This document shows, in pieces, positions 26,232-39,757 of a stretch of DNA of 64,000 nt (position 1 is its first letter; every line of letters begins with the position of its first letter). Source of the DNA: Microbispora catharanthi (GTDB taxonomy: Bacteria > Actinomycetota > Actinomycetes > Streptosporangiales > Streptosporangiaceae); contig NZ_VDMA02000002.1 in assembly GCF_006334915.2 (NCBI RefSeq), positions 496,001 to 560,000 of the forward strand, written 5' to 3'. Under the pieces are notes generated by a model that saw nothing but the letters and a program-made list of their open reading frames with translations, was not told where the DNA came from and ran no database searches. The position numbers and the translations under genes are program-made.

Positions 26232-27418
26232 CTACTCCTCCAGCGCCGCGAGTCCGGGCAGCGTCTTGCCTTCGAGGTACTCGAGGCTCGCGCCGCCACC
26301 GGTGGAAATGTGCGAGAAGCCGTCCTCGGGCAGGCCGAGCCTGCGCACGGCCGCCGCCGAGTCGCCGCCGCCGACCACGGTGAACGCCTTGGAGTTCACC
26401 AGCGCCTCGGCCACCGCGCGGGTGCCGCCGGAGAACGCGTCGAACTCGAACACGCCCATCGGGCCGTTCCAGAACACGGTCTGGGCGTCGGCCAGCTTCG
26501 AGGCGAACAGCTCCCGGGTGCGGGGGCCGATGTCGAGGCCCTCGCGGTCGGCCGGGATCGCGGTGGCGTCCACGACGTCGTGCGGCGCGTCGGCGCCGAA
26601 CTCCGTGGCGGCCAGCACGTCCACCGGCAGCACCAGCTCGACCCCGCGGGAGGCCGCCTCGTCGAGGAAGCCCTTGACCTGGTCGATCTGGTCTTCCTGC
26701 AGCAGCGACTTGCCCACCTCGTGGCCCTGGGCCTTGAGGAACGTGTAGGCCATGCCGCCGCCGATGAGCAGGCGGTCCACCTTGGACAGCAGGTTCGCGA
26801 TCACGCCGAGCTTGTCGGAGACCTTCGCGCCGCCCAGCACGACGACGTACGGCCTGGCCGGGTCCTCGGTGAGCTTGCGCAGCACCTCGACCTCGGCGAG
26901 GATCAGGTCGCCCGCCGCGTGCGGCAGCCGCTTGGGCAGGTCGTAGACGCTGGCGTGCTTGCGGTGCACCGCGCCGAAGCCGTCGCCGACGTAGAGCTCG
27001 GCGAGGGCGGCCAACTTGCCGGCGAACTCGCCCCTGACCGCGTCGTCCTTGGACTCCTCGCCCGGCTCGAAGCGCAGGTTCTCCAGGAGAGCGACCTGCC
27101 CGTCCTGCAGGCTCGCCACCACGCTCTGCGCGGACTCGCCGACCACGTCGGCGGCGAACGCCACGTCCTCGCCGAGCAGCTCGGCCAGCCGCCGGGAAAC
27201 CGGGGCGAGCGAGTACTTCGGCGTGACGGAGCCCTTGGGGCGGCCGAGGTGGGCGGCGACGACGACCTTCGCGCCGCGCTCGATCAGCTTCTTGATCGTC
27301 GGCACCGACGCCCGGATGCGACCGTCGTCGGTGATCGTCTCCCCGTCGAGGGGGACGTTGAGGTCGGCGCGCACGAACACGCGCCGGCCCTTCACGTCGA
27401 GCTCGTCGATTCCGATCA

Positions 27419-27419
<1 letters not shown>
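26232..27419 (-). CDS. pgk: Phosphoglycerate kinase
   Basis: ATP-forming step of glycolysis. 395 aa, usual size. Motifs: [14 protein letters not shown] (signature), [27 protein letters not shown], and the C-terminal GGGDSAAAV nucleotide loop. ATG 27419 overlaps the gap stop by one base (TGATG), which fixes the start; the open frame before it is antisense-like. Middle gene of gap-pgk-tpiA. Confidence 0.97.
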
Positions 27420-28495
<1,076 letters not shown>

Positions 28496-28510
28496 TTATC
28501 GGACCCAAAT

Positions 28511-28522
28511 TGGTGTAGACCA
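28511..28522. promoter_or_regulatory. DasR-responsive-element-like site upstream of gap
   Basis: TGGTGTAGACCA, continued by CC, matches the known Streptomyces dre core (TGGTCTAGACCA and variants) bound by the GntR regulator DasR. It lies 88 bp upstream of the gap start in the 297-bp gap between whiA and gap, where the gap promoter must be. No dasR gene is in this window, so the binding protein is inferred. I saw nothing else clear in 28424-28720. Confidence 0.65.
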
Positions 28523-28720
28523 CCGGGCCGTGCTTTGACGGCGTGTCAGGCCGGACGAGCCGGTGAGCGGGCCCTTCCCGCACGACGGCGACCCCGCCAC
28601 ACCCGGTCCACCGGGCCCTCGCCCAGGCGCCCGCCGCCGCGTCCTCGGGCGGCTGAAAGGTGGCGCGGCGCGCACGCCGCACCCGGTGCGCCGGGCCGGG
28701 ACGGAGCCGGGAAGGCGTCG

Positions 28721-29701
28721 CTACTGCACGAGCATGTCCGCGGTGAGGTTGGCCTCGGTGTTGGCGATGCCGAGATCCTGGGCGCGCTTGTCGGCCATCG
28801 CGAGCAGCCGCCGGATGCGCCCGGCGATGGCGTCCTTGGTCAGCGGCGGGTCGGCGATCTGGCCGAGCTCCTCCAGGGACGCCTGCTTGTGCTCGACCCG
28901 CAGCCGGCCGGCGATCACCAGGTGCTCGGGGGCGTCGTCGCCGAGGATCTCCAGTGCCCGCTGCACCCTCGCGCCGGCGGCGACGGCCGCCCTGGCCGAC
29001 CTGCGCAGGTTGGCGTCGTCGAAGTTGGCCAGGCGGTTGGCGGTGGCCCGCACCTCGCGGCGCATCCGCCGCTCCTCCCAGGCCAGCACGCTGTCGTGGG
29101 CGCCTAGCCGGGTCAGCAGCGCGCTGATCGCGTCGCCGTCGCGCACGACCACGCGATCGACGCCGCGCACCTCGCGCGCCTTGGCGTGGATCTTGAGCCG
29201 CCGGGCCGAGCCGACCAGGGCCAGCGCCGCCTCCGGCCCGGGGCAGGTCACCTCCAGCGACATCGACCGGCCGGGCTCGGTCAGCGAGCCGTGCGCGAGG
29301 AACGCGCCCCGCCAGGCCGCCTCGGCGTCGCAGGTGGCCCCGGAGACGACCTGCCGTGGCAGCCCGCGCACGGGACGCCCGTGGTTGTCGATCAGGCCGG
29401 TCTGCCGGGCCAGCGCCTCGCCGTCCTTGTAGACGCGCACGACGTAGCGCGAGCCCTTGCGCAGCCCCGCGGGGGCCAGGACCAGCACCTCGGCCTTGTG
29501 GCCGAAGACCTCGCCGATGTCCTTGATCAGCCTGCGGGCGGTGGCGTTGGTGTCGAGCTCGGCCTCGATCACGATGCGCCCGCCCACCAGGTGCAGCCCG
29601 CTGGCGAACCGCAGCAGCGTCGAGACCTCCGCCTTGCGGCAGCAGGGCTTGAGCACCGGAAGGCGGCTCAGCTCGTCTTTCACCACACCCGTCATGGCCA
29701 T
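28721..29701 (-). CDS. whiA: Sporulation transcription factor WhiA
   Basis: 326 aa DNA-binding protein with a LAGLIDADG-endonuclease-like N-terminal fold (no cleavage activity in the family) and a C-terminal helix-turn-helix. Recognised by [22 protein letters not shown] at the start, [12 protein letters not shown] in the middle and the C-terminal [26 protein letters not shown]. In Streptomyces WhiA works with WhiB to start sporulation septation. ATG 29701 has GGAGG 10 nt upstream; a second ATG at 29695 is possible. Follows uvrC-rapZ-yvcK in the conserved order. Confidence 0.96.
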   Translation of the reverse strand: MAMTGVVKDELSRLPVLKPCCRKAEVSTLLRFASGLHLVGGRIVIEAELDTNATARRLIKDIGEVFGHKAEVLVLAPAGLRKGSRYVVRVYKDGEALARQTGLIDNHGRPVRGLPRQVVSGATCDAEAAWRGAFLAHGSLTEPGRSMSLEVTCPGPEAALALVGSARRLKIHAKAREVRGVDRVVVRDGDAISALLTRLGAHDSVLAWEERRMRREVRATANRLANFDDANLRRSARAAVAAGARVQRALEILGDDAPEHLVIAGRLRVEHKQASLEELGQIADPPLTKDAIAGRIRRLLAMADKRAQDLGIANTEANLTADMLVQ

Positions 29702-29764
29702 CAGCTCGTGTCCTCCCCCAGACAGACTCTGCCCGTCAGTCTCTCGCACCTGGCGGACACGCAA

Positions 29765-30805
29765 TCACCGCTTCTCACGGAAAATCTCATCCAGGACAGC
29801 GGCAAGACGTGGTCCGTCGTGCCGTGCAGATCCGTCAGAGGCGGCCACATCGGCCAAAACGACCCGGCCGCCCATCGACCAGGCCGCCTTCTCCAGCGCC
29901 CTCGGGTCGGCGACCACACCGCCGTCGGCGATGACCGCGTCGACGACCAGTGCGGGGGCGTGCTCACCGAGCACCTCCAGGTGCCGTTCCGGCGAGAAGC
30001 CGTCGGTCTCCCCCGCCTGCGGCGCGAGGTTGAGGATCACCAGCCGCCTCGCGCTCGTCTCGTGCAGCGCCCGGGCGAGTCCGGGCACCTTCAGGTGCGG
30101 CAGCACGCTGGTGAACCAGGAGCCCGGCCCGAACACCACCCAGTCGGCCGCCTCGATCGCCTCGATCGCCTGGGGGCAGGCGGGCGGGTCGGACGGCACC
30201 AGCGAGATGGAGCGCACCCGCCCGGGCGTCAGCGCGCAGGCGACCTGCCCGCGCACCGTCGTGACCGTCCCGTCCAGCTCGACCTCCGCCTGGATGTCGA
30301 GCGGCACGGAGGCCATGGGCAGCACCCGGCCGTGCGCGCCGAGCAGCCGGCCCACCCATTCCAGGCCCACGACGGGATCTTCCAGCAGCTCCCAGAGCGC
30401 GACGATGAGGAGGTTGCCGACGGCGTGGCCGTGCAGTTCGCCCTCGCTTCTGAAACGGTGCTGGACGACTTCGCTCCAGGTCTGGCCCCACTCGTCGTCG
30501 CCGCACAGGGCCGCGAGCGCCATCCGCAGGTCACCGGGCGGGAGAACCCCCAGCTCGCGCCTGAGACGCCCACTGGAGCCGCCGTCGTCGGCCACCGTCA
30601 CCACGGCCGTCAGGTCGTCCGTGACGGTCCTGAGGGCCGACAGGGAGGCGTACAGGCCGTGGCCGCCGCCGAGCGCGACGACCTTGGGACCGCTCGCGGC
30701 GGTGGCGGGGTGCGGGGAAAGCATCGGTCTGCCGGGGGTGGGGGACTTCCGGGGATGATCGGGGACGGAGGGGTCCGCGGGTTTTTCCGGGGCGGGGTCC
30801 TTCAT
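29765..30805 (-). CDS. yvcK: YvcK/CofD-like gluconeogenesis factor
   Basis: 346 aa member of the CofD/YvcK superfamily, which binds UDP-sugars and influences carbon flux and cell-wall synthesis in other bacteria. The family motif PKVVALGGGHGLYASLSALR comes after a disordered Pro/Ala-rich N-terminal tail of ~40 residues; TVADDGGSSGRLRRELG and GHAVGNLLIVALWE follow. The start at 30805 has GAGGAGG upstream; an ATG at 30856 has none. Cytoplasmic. Lies 63 bp before whiA and after rapZ. Confidence 0.92.
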   Translation of the reverse strand: MKDPAPEKPADPSVPDHPRKSPTPGRPMLSPHPATAASGPKVVALGGGHGLYASLSALRTVTDDLTAVVTVADDGGSSGRLRRELGVLPPGDLRMALAALCGDDEWGQTWSEVVQHRFRSEGELHGHAVGNLLIVALWELLEDPVVGLEWVGRLLGAHGRVLPMASVPLDIQAEVELDGTVTTVRGQVACALTPGRVRSISLVPSDPPACPQAIEAIEAADWVVFGPGSWFTSVLPHLKVPGLARALHETSARRLVILNLAPQAGETDGFSPERHLEVLGEHAPALVVDAVIADGGVVADPRALEKAAWSMGGRVVLADVAASDGSARHDGPRLAAVLDEIFREKR

Positions 30806-30946
30806 CGTCCTCCTCGCCTCGCCACGAGCACCGCTCTGCGGAGCCGTGGCGCTCATGTCGTGCCGATCGGCCCGGCCCCGGCGCCTGCCGGGGCTCGCCG
30901 TACGAGGTTCCGCCCGCGGGCCCGCCGGCGGACCGGGCGGGGGCCG

Positions 30947-31816
30947 TCACTCGCGGCCCGTGTCCCGGTGGCTGACCTGGACGTCCATGCCGCGCTCGCG
31001 CAGGCGGGCGCCGAGCTGCTCGGCCATCGCGACGCTGCGGTGCTTGCCTCCGGTGCAGCCCACGGCGAGGGTCGCGTAGCCCTTGCCCTCGCGCGTGTAT
31101 CCGGCGGCCACGACGCCGAAGACCTCCTCGTAGCCGTCGAGGAACTCCTTGGCCCCGGGCTGGCTGAGCACGTAGTCGCGCACGGGGGCGTCGAGCCCGT
31201 TCATGGGCCGCAGTTCCGGCACCCAGTGGGGGTTGGGCAGGAACCGGCAGTCCACGACGAGGTCGGCGTCGACCGGCAGGCCGTACTTGTAGCCGAAGGA
31301 CACCACGTTGACCTTCAGCCCCGGGCGGTCCTCGCCGCCGAAGAACGACACGATCTTCTTCCGGAGCTCGTGGACGTTCAGCAGGGACGTGTCGATGACG
31401 AGGTCGGCGTTGGCGCGGACCTCGCGCAGGATGCCGCGCTCGCGATCGATCCCGTCGACGAGCCGCCCGTCACCCTGGAGAGGGTGGGGACGCCGGACGT
31501 TCTCGAACCTGCGGACCAGCTCCTCGTCGCTCGCCTCCAGGAACACCACTCGGACGCCGACGCCGCGCCCGTCGAGTTCCTCGATCGCCGCGTTCAGGTC
31601 GGTGGTGAAGGCGAGGCTGCGCACGTCGACCACGGCCGCGACGCGGTCGGTCGCCATGTTCACCCGGCCCGCCTCCTCGGCGAGCGAGGACAGCAGCCCC
31701 GGCGGCAGATTGTCGATCACGAACCAGCCGAGGTCCTCCAGAGCCTTCGCGGCGGTGCTGCGCCCCGCCCCCGACATTCCGGTGATCACCACGAATGCCG
31801 GCTCAGTCGTGCTCAT
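30947..31816 (-). CDS. rapZ: RapZ-family nucleotide-binding protein
   Basis: 289 aa P-loop protein. In Escherichia coli RapZ is an RNase E adaptor controlling glucosamine-6-phosphate synthase; in actinobacteria its role is not settled. Walker A reads GMSGAGRST, with Arg for the usual Lys, which is common in actinobacterial members. Other motifs are FVIDNLPPGLL, VVFLEASDEELVRRF and the C-terminal AVGCTGGKHRSVAMAE that holds a ligand in RapZ. Its neighbours yvcK and whiA are a conserved trio. Start ATG 31816 has GGTGAG upstream. Confidence 0.93.
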   Translation of the reverse strand: MSTTEPAFVVITGMSGAGRSTAAKALEDLGWFVIDNLPPGLLSSLAEEAGRVNMATDRVAAVVDVRSLAFTTDLNAAIEELDGRGVGVRVVFLEASDEELVRRFENVRRPHPLQGDGRLVDGIDRERGILREVRANADLVIDTSLLNVHELRKKIVSFFGGEDRPGLKVNVVSFGYKYGLPVDADLVVDCRFLPNPHWVPELRPMNGLDAPVRDYVLSQPGAKEFLDGYEEVFGVVAAGYTREGKGYATLAVGCTGGKHRSVAMAEQLGARLRERGMDVQVSHRDTGRE

Positions 31817-31920
31817 CGCCCGCTCACCGCCTTGCCGCCCATGTCAGCTCGCCCAACGTCAGCCCCGTCCACCGTCCGCCCACGCCGGGATGGCCTGGCC
31901 CGCCCGCAGGGGACCGGGCC

Positions 31921-31937
31921 CCCTCCCCACGGGAGGG
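31921..31937. other. Short GC-rich hairpin between uvrC and rapZ
   Basis: CCCTCCC (31921-31927) pairs with GGGAGGG (31931-31937) around CAC. It lies in the 260-bp gap upstream of rapZ and could act as an attenuator or processing site; no regulatory partner is visible. Apart from this and the palindrome at 32057-32078 I see nothing in the gap. Confidence 0.5.
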
Positions 31938-32056
31938 ACCTCTGGTGCCGGAGCATGACACCTCTTCACCTGATCGCGCCACCGCCACGCCGGGCGACCC
32001 CGACGGCGCCCTCCCCGCTGCCCCTGCCTGCTGCCCCGGCCGGGACGGGACATGCC

Positions 32057-32078
32057 GAGGTGCTCGCGCGAGCACCTC
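32057..32078 (-). terminator. Perfect palindrome at the uvrC stop codon
   Basis: A perfect 22-bp palindrome, GAGGTGCTCGC (32057-32067) followed by its reverse complement (32068-32078), overlaps the uvrC stop at 32077-32079. As RNA it makes a 9-bp stem with a 4-nt loop and is the likely uvrC terminator. Confidence 0.7.
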
Positions 32079-34083
32079 ACGACCCCTGCCCCGCCGGGGA
32101 CGGGCTCTCACCGCGCAGCGCCGCGACGATGGCCTCGGCGGTCGCACGGCCGATGCCGGGGACCTCGCGGATCTCCTCCGCGCTCGCCTCCCGCAGCCGC
32201 TTCACCGAGCCGAAGTGCCGCAGCAGGGCCTGACGGCGTGCCGGGCCCAGGCCCGGCACGTGGTCGAGCGCGCTCTCCTTGAGCGATTTCGACCTCTTCG
32301 TCCGATGGTAGGTGATGGCGAACCTGTGCGCTTCGTCGCGGACGCGCTGTAACAGATAGAGGCCCTCGCTGCTGCGCGGCAGGATCACCGGCTGGTCGTC
32401 GCCGGGCAGCCAGACCTCCTCCAGCCGCTTGGCCAGCCCGCACACCGCGATGTCGTCGATCCCGAGCTCGTCCAGGGCGCGCTGGGCCGCCGCCGCCTGC
32501 GCCGGGCCGCCGTCCACCACCACGAGGTTGGGCGGGTAGGCGAACTTGCGAGGACGGCCGGTCTCCGGGTCGATCGGCGTCGCGGCGCCGCCGCGCTCGG
32601 CCGCTCCGTACCCGTCCGCGTCGTACCCTGCCCCGTCGTGCGCCGCCCCGTCGTGCGCCGCCGCGTCCTCCGTCTCCGCGTCCAGCTCGCCCGTCGCCGC
32701 CCGCTCCTCCAGATAACGCTTGAACCGCCGGCAGATGACCTCGTATATCGAGGCGACGTCGCCTTCCGCGGTCCTGATGGAGAAACGGCGGTACTCGCTC
32801 TTGCGGGCCAGGCCGTCCTCGAAGACCACCATCGAGGCCACGACGTTCTCGCCCTGGATGTGCGACACGTCGTAGCACTCGATCCGCAGCGGCGCCTGGT
32901 CGAGGTCGAGGGCGTCCGCGATCTCCTGCAGGGCCCGGCTGCGCGTGGTCAGGTCGCTCGCGCGGCGCAGCTTGTGCTGGGCGAGCGACTCCTTGGCGTT
33001 GCGCTCCACGGTCTCCATGAGGCTCTTCTTGTCGCCGCGCTGGGGAACGCGCAGGTCGACACGGGAACCCCGCTGCTCGCTCAGCAGCTCGATCAGTGCG
33101 GCCTCGTCCGGGGGCCGCGCCGGCACCAGGATCTCGCGGGGAATCGTCGCCTCGCCGTACATCTGGAGCAGGAACTGCTCCACCAGCTCGCCGGGGCCGG
33201 CCTCCTCGACCTTGTCGACCACCCAGCCGCGCTGCCCGCGGATCCTGCCGCCGCGCACGTAGAAGACCTGGACCGCCGCCTCGAGCGGGTCCTCGGCGAG
33301 GGCGATCACGTCGCAGTCGGTGTCGTCGCCGAGCACGACCGTCTGCTTCTCGAGGGCCCGTTGCAGCGCCTGGATGTCGTCGCGCAGCCGCGCGGCCCGC
33401 TCGTACTCCTCCACGGCCGCCGCCTCGCGCATCTCGCGCTCCAGCCGCTTGATGAAGCGGCCGGTGTTGCCGGCCATGAAGTCGCAGAAGTCCTCGGCGA
33501 GGGCGCGATGCTCATCGGGGGTGACCCGGCCGACGCAGGGCGCGGAGCACTTGTCGATGTATCCCAGCAGGCAGGGCCGCCCGATCTGGCCCGCCCGCTT
33601 GAAGACCCCCGCCGAGCACGTCCGCACGGGGAAGACGCGCAGCAGCAGGTCGACGGTCTCCCGGATGGCCCAGGCATGCGAGTAGGGGCCGAAGTAGCGG
33701 GTGCCCTTCCGCTTGGCCCCGCGCATCACCTGCACCCGGGGGAAGTCCTCCCCCATCGTCACGGCCAGGTATGGGTACGACTTGTCGTCGCGGTACTTGA
33801 CGTTGAACCGGGGGTCGAACTCCTTGATCCAGGAGTATTCGAGCTGGAGCGCCTCGACCTCGGTGCCGACCACCGTCCAGTCCACGGACGCCGCGGTCGT
33901 CAGCATGGTCTGCGTCCGCGGGTGCAGGCCGGCGAAGTCCGCGAAGTACGAGTTGAGCCGCTGCCGCAGGCTCTTCGCCTTGCCCACGTAGATCACCCGG
34001 CCACCCGGGTCGCGGAAGCGGTAGACGCCTGGCGACTCAGGAATCGATCCGGGCGCCGGTCGATAAGTTGCCGGATCCGCCAC
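32077..34083 (-). CDS. uvrC: Excinuclease ABC subunit C
   Basis: Nuclease subunit of nucleotide excision repair; makes both incisions around a lesion. 668 aa. The GIY-YIG domain starts [23 protein letters not shown]; the UvrB-binding UVR motif is around residue 205-235; the RNase H-like domain has VVVDGGPAQ; tandem helix-hairpin-helix motifs close the protein ([31 protein letters not shown]). At about residues 465-500 it carries an Ala/Asp/Gly-rich insert with repeated AAHDG units. GTG 34083 is chosen; there is no Shine-Dalgarno, but TAGTCT lies 6 nt upstream, so a leaderless mRNA is possible. Confidence 0.95.
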   Translation of the reverse strand: MADPATYRPAPGSIPESPGVYRFRDPGGRVIYVGKAKSLRQRLNSYFADFAGLHPRTQTMLTTAASVDWTVVGTEVEALQLEYSWIKEFDPRFNVKYRDDKSYPYLAVTMGEDFPRVQVMRGAKRKGTRYFGPYSHAWAIRETVDLLLRVFPVRTCSAGVFKRAGQIGRPCLLGYIDKCSAPCVGRVTPDEHRALAEDFCDFMAGNTGRFIKRLEREMREAAAVEEYERAARLRDDIQALQRALEKQTVVLGDDTDCDVIALAEDPLEAAVQVFYVRGGRIRGQRGWVVDKVEEAGPGELVEQFLLQMYGEATIPREILVPARPPDEAALIELLSEQRGSRVDLRVPQRGDKKSLMETVERNAKESLAQHKLRRASDLTTRSRALQEIADALDLDQAPLRIECYDVSHIQGENVVASMVVFEDGLARKSEYRRFSIRTAEGDVASIYEVICRRFKRYLEERAATGELDAETEDAAAHDGAAHDGAGYDADGYGAAERGGAATPIDPETGRPRKFAYPPNLVVVDGGPAQAAAAQRALDELGIDDIAVCGLAKRLEEVWLPGDDQPVILPRSSEGLYLLQRVRDEAHRFAITYHRTKRSKSLKESALDHVPGLGPARRQALLRHFGSVKRLREASAEEIREVPGIGRATAEAIVAALRGESPSPAGQGS

Positions 34084-34223
34084 ACCCAAAGACTACTGGG
34101 CCCCGCCGACATTCCCGTCGCCCTCGCGGCGGCGGGACACGAACCGGCCTTTACGCTGTAGATCGCCGTGCCGCCCTGCCCCATGGAGACGTGGCCGGTC
34201 GCCGGTGCTCTCGCGCTTGACCG

Positions 34224-35396
34224 TCAGGATGGCTGGACTTCGTCGAAGAAGGCGAGGGCTTCGGTGGGGTCCGGGCTCACGAGGCGTTCCAGACCGGCCG
34301 TCGTGATCTTCGCCCACCTGCCGGCCCGTGCCCACATCTGCTCCTCGAAAGCGCGGATGGCCTCGTCCAGATCGCCAGGGCCCTGGCTGACGGCGACGGA
34401 CTCGGCGAGTTCGGCGCCTTCCAGCATCGCGAGGTTCGCACCCACCCCCAATGGGGGCATCAGGTGGGCGGCGTCGCCCAGCAGCGTCACCCCGGGGACG
34501 TGGGTCCAGGTGTGGGGCGCGGGCAGGACGTAGAGGGGGCGGTGGACGAAAGCGGTGCCGTGGCGGAGGAGGTCGAGGACGGGAGCGGCCCAGCCGTCGA
34601 ACAGAGCCAGCAGGCTTGATCGCACGGCCTCGGCGTCAGCCAGGTCCAGACCTGCGTCCAGGCCCGCGCGCCGGTTCAGGCCCATATGCCGGTCCAGGTT
34701 CGTGTGCCAGTCCAGCGGCGCGCGGAACTGGGCGTACACCTTGACGTGGCCGCCGCTGTTGCGCTGGGCGACGAGATTGCGGTTCACGCCGTACACAGCC
34801 ATGGCACCGTCGCCGATCAACCGGGCGAGGTCGGGGTAGCGGGTGTCGACGTCGTCCAGGGAGGTCTCGACCGAGGTGACGCCGGTGTAGTGCGGCGTCG
34901 CGGACGAGACCGCCGGGCGGACCCGGGACCAGGCGCCGTCCGCGCCGACCACAAGGTCGAACGTCTCCTGTCGCCCGTCCGCGAAACGGACCAGCACGCC
35001 ATCCCCGGTCCCCGGCACCACCTCCGTCACACCCCGCCCCCACTGAACGTCCAGGGGGCCGAGCAGCAGGTCGCGGAGTTGCCCGCGGTCGATCTCCGGA
35101 TTGGCCCGGTCATCCGGACGGGGTTGCCAGTCGCGGAGGACGGTCCCGTCCGGGCCCAGGATGCGCATGGCCTGCCCCTCGGGGCGGGACAGCGCCTGGA
35201 ACTCCGCCAGCAGCCCCGCCTTGTCCAGCGCGAGCTGGCCCAGATTTTCGTGCAGGTCCAGCGTGCCACCCGGGGGACGGGCGTCGGGGGCGGGATCGCG
35301 TTCGAGGACGGTGACGGGGTGATCGTGGCGGTGCAGGACGCGGGCGAAGGTAAGGCCGGCGGGGCCGCCCCCGATCACGGCGATACGATGTCTCAT
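34224..35396 (-). CDS. FAD-dependent monooxygenase (TetX-like)
   Basis: 390 aa class A flavoprotein monooxygenase. IAVIGGGPAGLTFARVLHRH is the FAD dinucleotide motif, then the conserved Arg region, VVGADGAWSRVR (DG motif), and VTLLGDAAHLMPPLGVGANLAM (GD motif). The opening GGTLDLHENLGQLAL is typical of the TetX subgroup, whose best-known member hydroxylates tetracyclines. Tetracycline inactivation is not shown by sequence alone; other aromatic substrates are equally possible. Divergent from and probably repressed by the TetR protein; a shared inverted repeat lies in the 54-bp gap. Confidence 0.88.
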   Translation of the reverse strand: MRHRIAVIGGGPAGLTFARVLHRHDHPVTVLERDPAPDARPPGGTLDLHENLGQLALDKAGLLAEFQALSRPEGQAMRILGPDGTVLRDWQPRPDDRANPEIDRGQLRDLLLGPLDVQWGRGVTEVVPGTGDGVLVRFADGRQETFDLVVGADGAWSRVRPAVSSATPHYTGVTSVETSLDDVDTRYPDLARLIGDGAMAVYGVNRNLVAQRNSGGHVKVYAQFRAPLDWHTNLDRHMGLNRRAGLDAGLDLADAEAVRSSLLALFDGWAAPVLDLLRHGTAFVHRPLYVLPAPHTWTHVPGVTLLGDAAHLMPPLGVGANLAMLEGAELAESVAVSQGPGDLDEAIRAFEEQMWARAGRWAKITTAGLERLVSPDPTEALAFFDEVQPS

Positions 35397-35400
35397 ATCT

Positions 35401-35429
35401 ATACACTGTATTGCTCTGAGACGGTGTAT
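35401..35429. promoter_or_regulatory. TetR-type operator in divergent promoter
   Basis: Half-sites ATACACTG (35401-35408) and CGGTGTAT (35422-35429) form an inverted repeat with 7 of 8 pairs matching. It begins 5 bp from the monooxygenase start and ends 22 bp before the tetR start. TACGAT at 35439-35444 is a candidate -10 for tetR. Confidence 0.6.
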
Positions 35430-35450
35430 CGCAACCAGTACGATGCATGC

Positions 35451-36143
35451 ATGACTGTGTGGGACCGGCCGGAGCCGCCGACTCGCCCCGTGCCGCTCGA
35501 CCGGGAGCGCATCGTCGCCGCCGCCATCGCGCTGGCCGACGAGGGCGGGCTGGAGGCGGTGTCGTTGCGCAAGGTCGCCGCCCGGCTGGACGTCGGCCCG
35601 ATGCGGCTGTACGGATACATCTCCACCAAGGAGGAGCTGTTCGACCTCATGGTGGACGAGGTCTACGCCGAGATTCTCCCCGGGGAGCAGCCCGGTGACT
35701 GGCGGGAGGTGCTACGCATCCTCGCCCACCGCACCAGGCAGGCCGCTCTCCGTCACGAATGGCTGGCCGACCTGCTCGGCGGCCGTCCGGCCCTGGGCCC
35801 GAACGCCCTCGCCGTGACTGAGGCCACGCTGGCCGCCTTCGACGGCCTCGCCGACCTCGAGACCGTCATGCGCGCTGTGGAGACGGTCAGCGCCTACTTC
35901 ACCGGCGCGATCAGGCGCGAGATCGCGAACCTGCGGGCCGAGCGCGCCACGGGCCTGTCCGAGCGCGACTGGCAGCGCGCCTCCGGACCGCATGTGATGA
36001 GGATGCTGGCCACGGGCCGCTTCCCGGCACTGGCCAAGGTCGTGCACGACGGCACGGAGGTGGACGCTGAGGCGTCCTTCGCGACCGGCCTGGACTGGGT
36101 CCTCGACGCCGTGGCCGCCAAACTCGCCCGGCCGCCGGCGTGA
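35451..36143 (+). CDS. TetR-family transcriptional repressor
   Basis: 230 aa. The N-terminal helix-turn-helix is at residues ~18-60 (RERIVAAAIALADEGGLEAVSLRKVAARL, then DVGPMRLYGYISTKEEL), followed by a helical ligand domain with the TetR_C flavour (FDGLADLETVMRAVETVSAYFTGAIRREI). Start ATG 35451 lies 6 nt after a TACGAT sequence, so the transcript may be leaderless. It faces the flavin monooxygenase and probably controls it and itself via the inverted repeat between them. The ligand is unknown. Confidence 0.9.
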   Translation: MTVWDRPEPPTRPVPLDRERIVAAAIALADEGGLEAVSLRKVAARLDVGPMRLYGYISTKEELFDLMVDEVYAEILPGEQPGDWREVLRILAHRTRQAALRHEWLADLLGGRPALGPNALAVTEATLAAFDGLADLETVMRAVETVSAYFTGAIRREIANLRAERATGLSERDWQRASGPHVMRMLATGRFPALAKVVHDGTEVDAEASFATGLDWVLDAVAAKLARPPA

Positions 36144-36258
36144 CGTTCAATCGCTTGGGATGCCGTGGGCGGCCGCCCGCCATCGCGCACGCTTCCGCGC
36201 GATGACGGGCGGCGAGGTCTCCTGGCGCCCGCAGGCGAGGGAGTGCTCGCCCGCCTGC

Positions 36259-36303
36259 GGCCACCGGGCACCGAGCCCGCCCGAAACACCGGACCCGGTG
36301 GCC
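36259..36303. terminator. Terminator between tetR and the Rieske gene
   Basis: A perfect 10-bp inverted repeat, GGCCACCGGG (36259-36268) and CCCGGTGGCC (36294-36303), spans a 25-nt loop between two convergent genes; it ends 5 bp from the Rieske stop. Confidence 0.6.
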
Positions 36304-36307
36304 CCCG

Positions 36308-36751
36308 TCAGGCGAGGGTGATGCTGTCGCCGCTCACCGTGATCTTCTTCTCGGCCAGCGGCTTGGCCGCCGGGCCGTTGGTCACGGAGCCGTCCTTGGC
36401 GCTGAACTTGCTGCCGTGGCACGGGCAGACGATCTCGTTGTTCGAGACGCTCGCGACCGGGCAGCCCTGGTGGGTGCACTTCGCGCTGAACGCCTTGAAC
36501 TCGCCGGCCGCCGGCTGCGTGACGACGACGTCCTGGTCCTTGAAGACCTTGCCGCCGCCCTCGGGGATGTCGGAGGTCTTCGCGAGCTCGCCTCCGCCCT
36601 GTGCCGCCTGGGACTGGCCGTCCTGGGACCCGCCCTGGTCCGCCGACGCCGTCATGTCGTCCCCGTCGGAGGCACCGCACGCGCTCAGCGCCACCGCCAG
36701 CCCGGCGCCTCCGGCGCCGAAGATCACGGCCCGGCGTGTCGTATCCGTCAT
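36308..36751 (-). CDS. Tat-exported Rieske [2Fe-2S] lipoprotein
   Basis: 147 aa. The signal has a twin-arginine DTTRRAVIFGAG followed by a hydrophobic stretch and lipobox LSAC, so it is probably exported folded by Tat and anchored to the outer face of the membrane. A Ser/Gly/Gln-rich linker leads to a minimal Rieske fold with CTHQGC and CPCHGSKF, the two Cys-His pairs that hold the cluster. Such stand-alone Rieske lipoproteins are common in actinomycetes but mostly uncharacterised; an electron-transfer partner is not apparent. ATG 36751 is preferred, with GGAAGGA upstream. Lies downstream of uvrA. Confidence 0.92.
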   Translation of the reverse strand: MTDTTRRAVIFGAGGAGLAVALSACGASDGDDMTASADQGGSQDGQSQAAQGGGELAKTSDIPEGGGKVFKDQDVVVTQPAAGEFKAFSAKCTHQGCPVASVSNNEIVCPCHGSKFSAKDGSVTNGPAAKPLAEKKITVSGDSITLA

Positions 36752-36916
36752 GCTCATCCTTCCCTGATGCGGCGGCCCGGGACGTCCACGGCCCCGGGTC
36801 CTTCCCCTGCGCGACGCGTCACCCTGTGTGTCCTCAGGTACGGCCATCACCCCGTGGCCGGTTCACAGTGACGCGGTCGGAAGCAGAACAGTAGGGAGAA
36901 ATCATGAGACGAACAC

Positions 36917-39757
<2,841 letters not shown>

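Noticed and set aside
30947..31816. Loss of the Walker A lysine in RapZ
   Set aside because: GMSGAGRST with Arg is common in actinobacterial RapZ proteins, so not an anomaly.
29186..32233. A 1015-codon plus-strand open frame opposite whiA, yvcK and rapZ
   Set aside because: Long antisense frames are common at this GC content; the composition is Arg/His/Gly-rich without any domain, and the opposite strand has real families.
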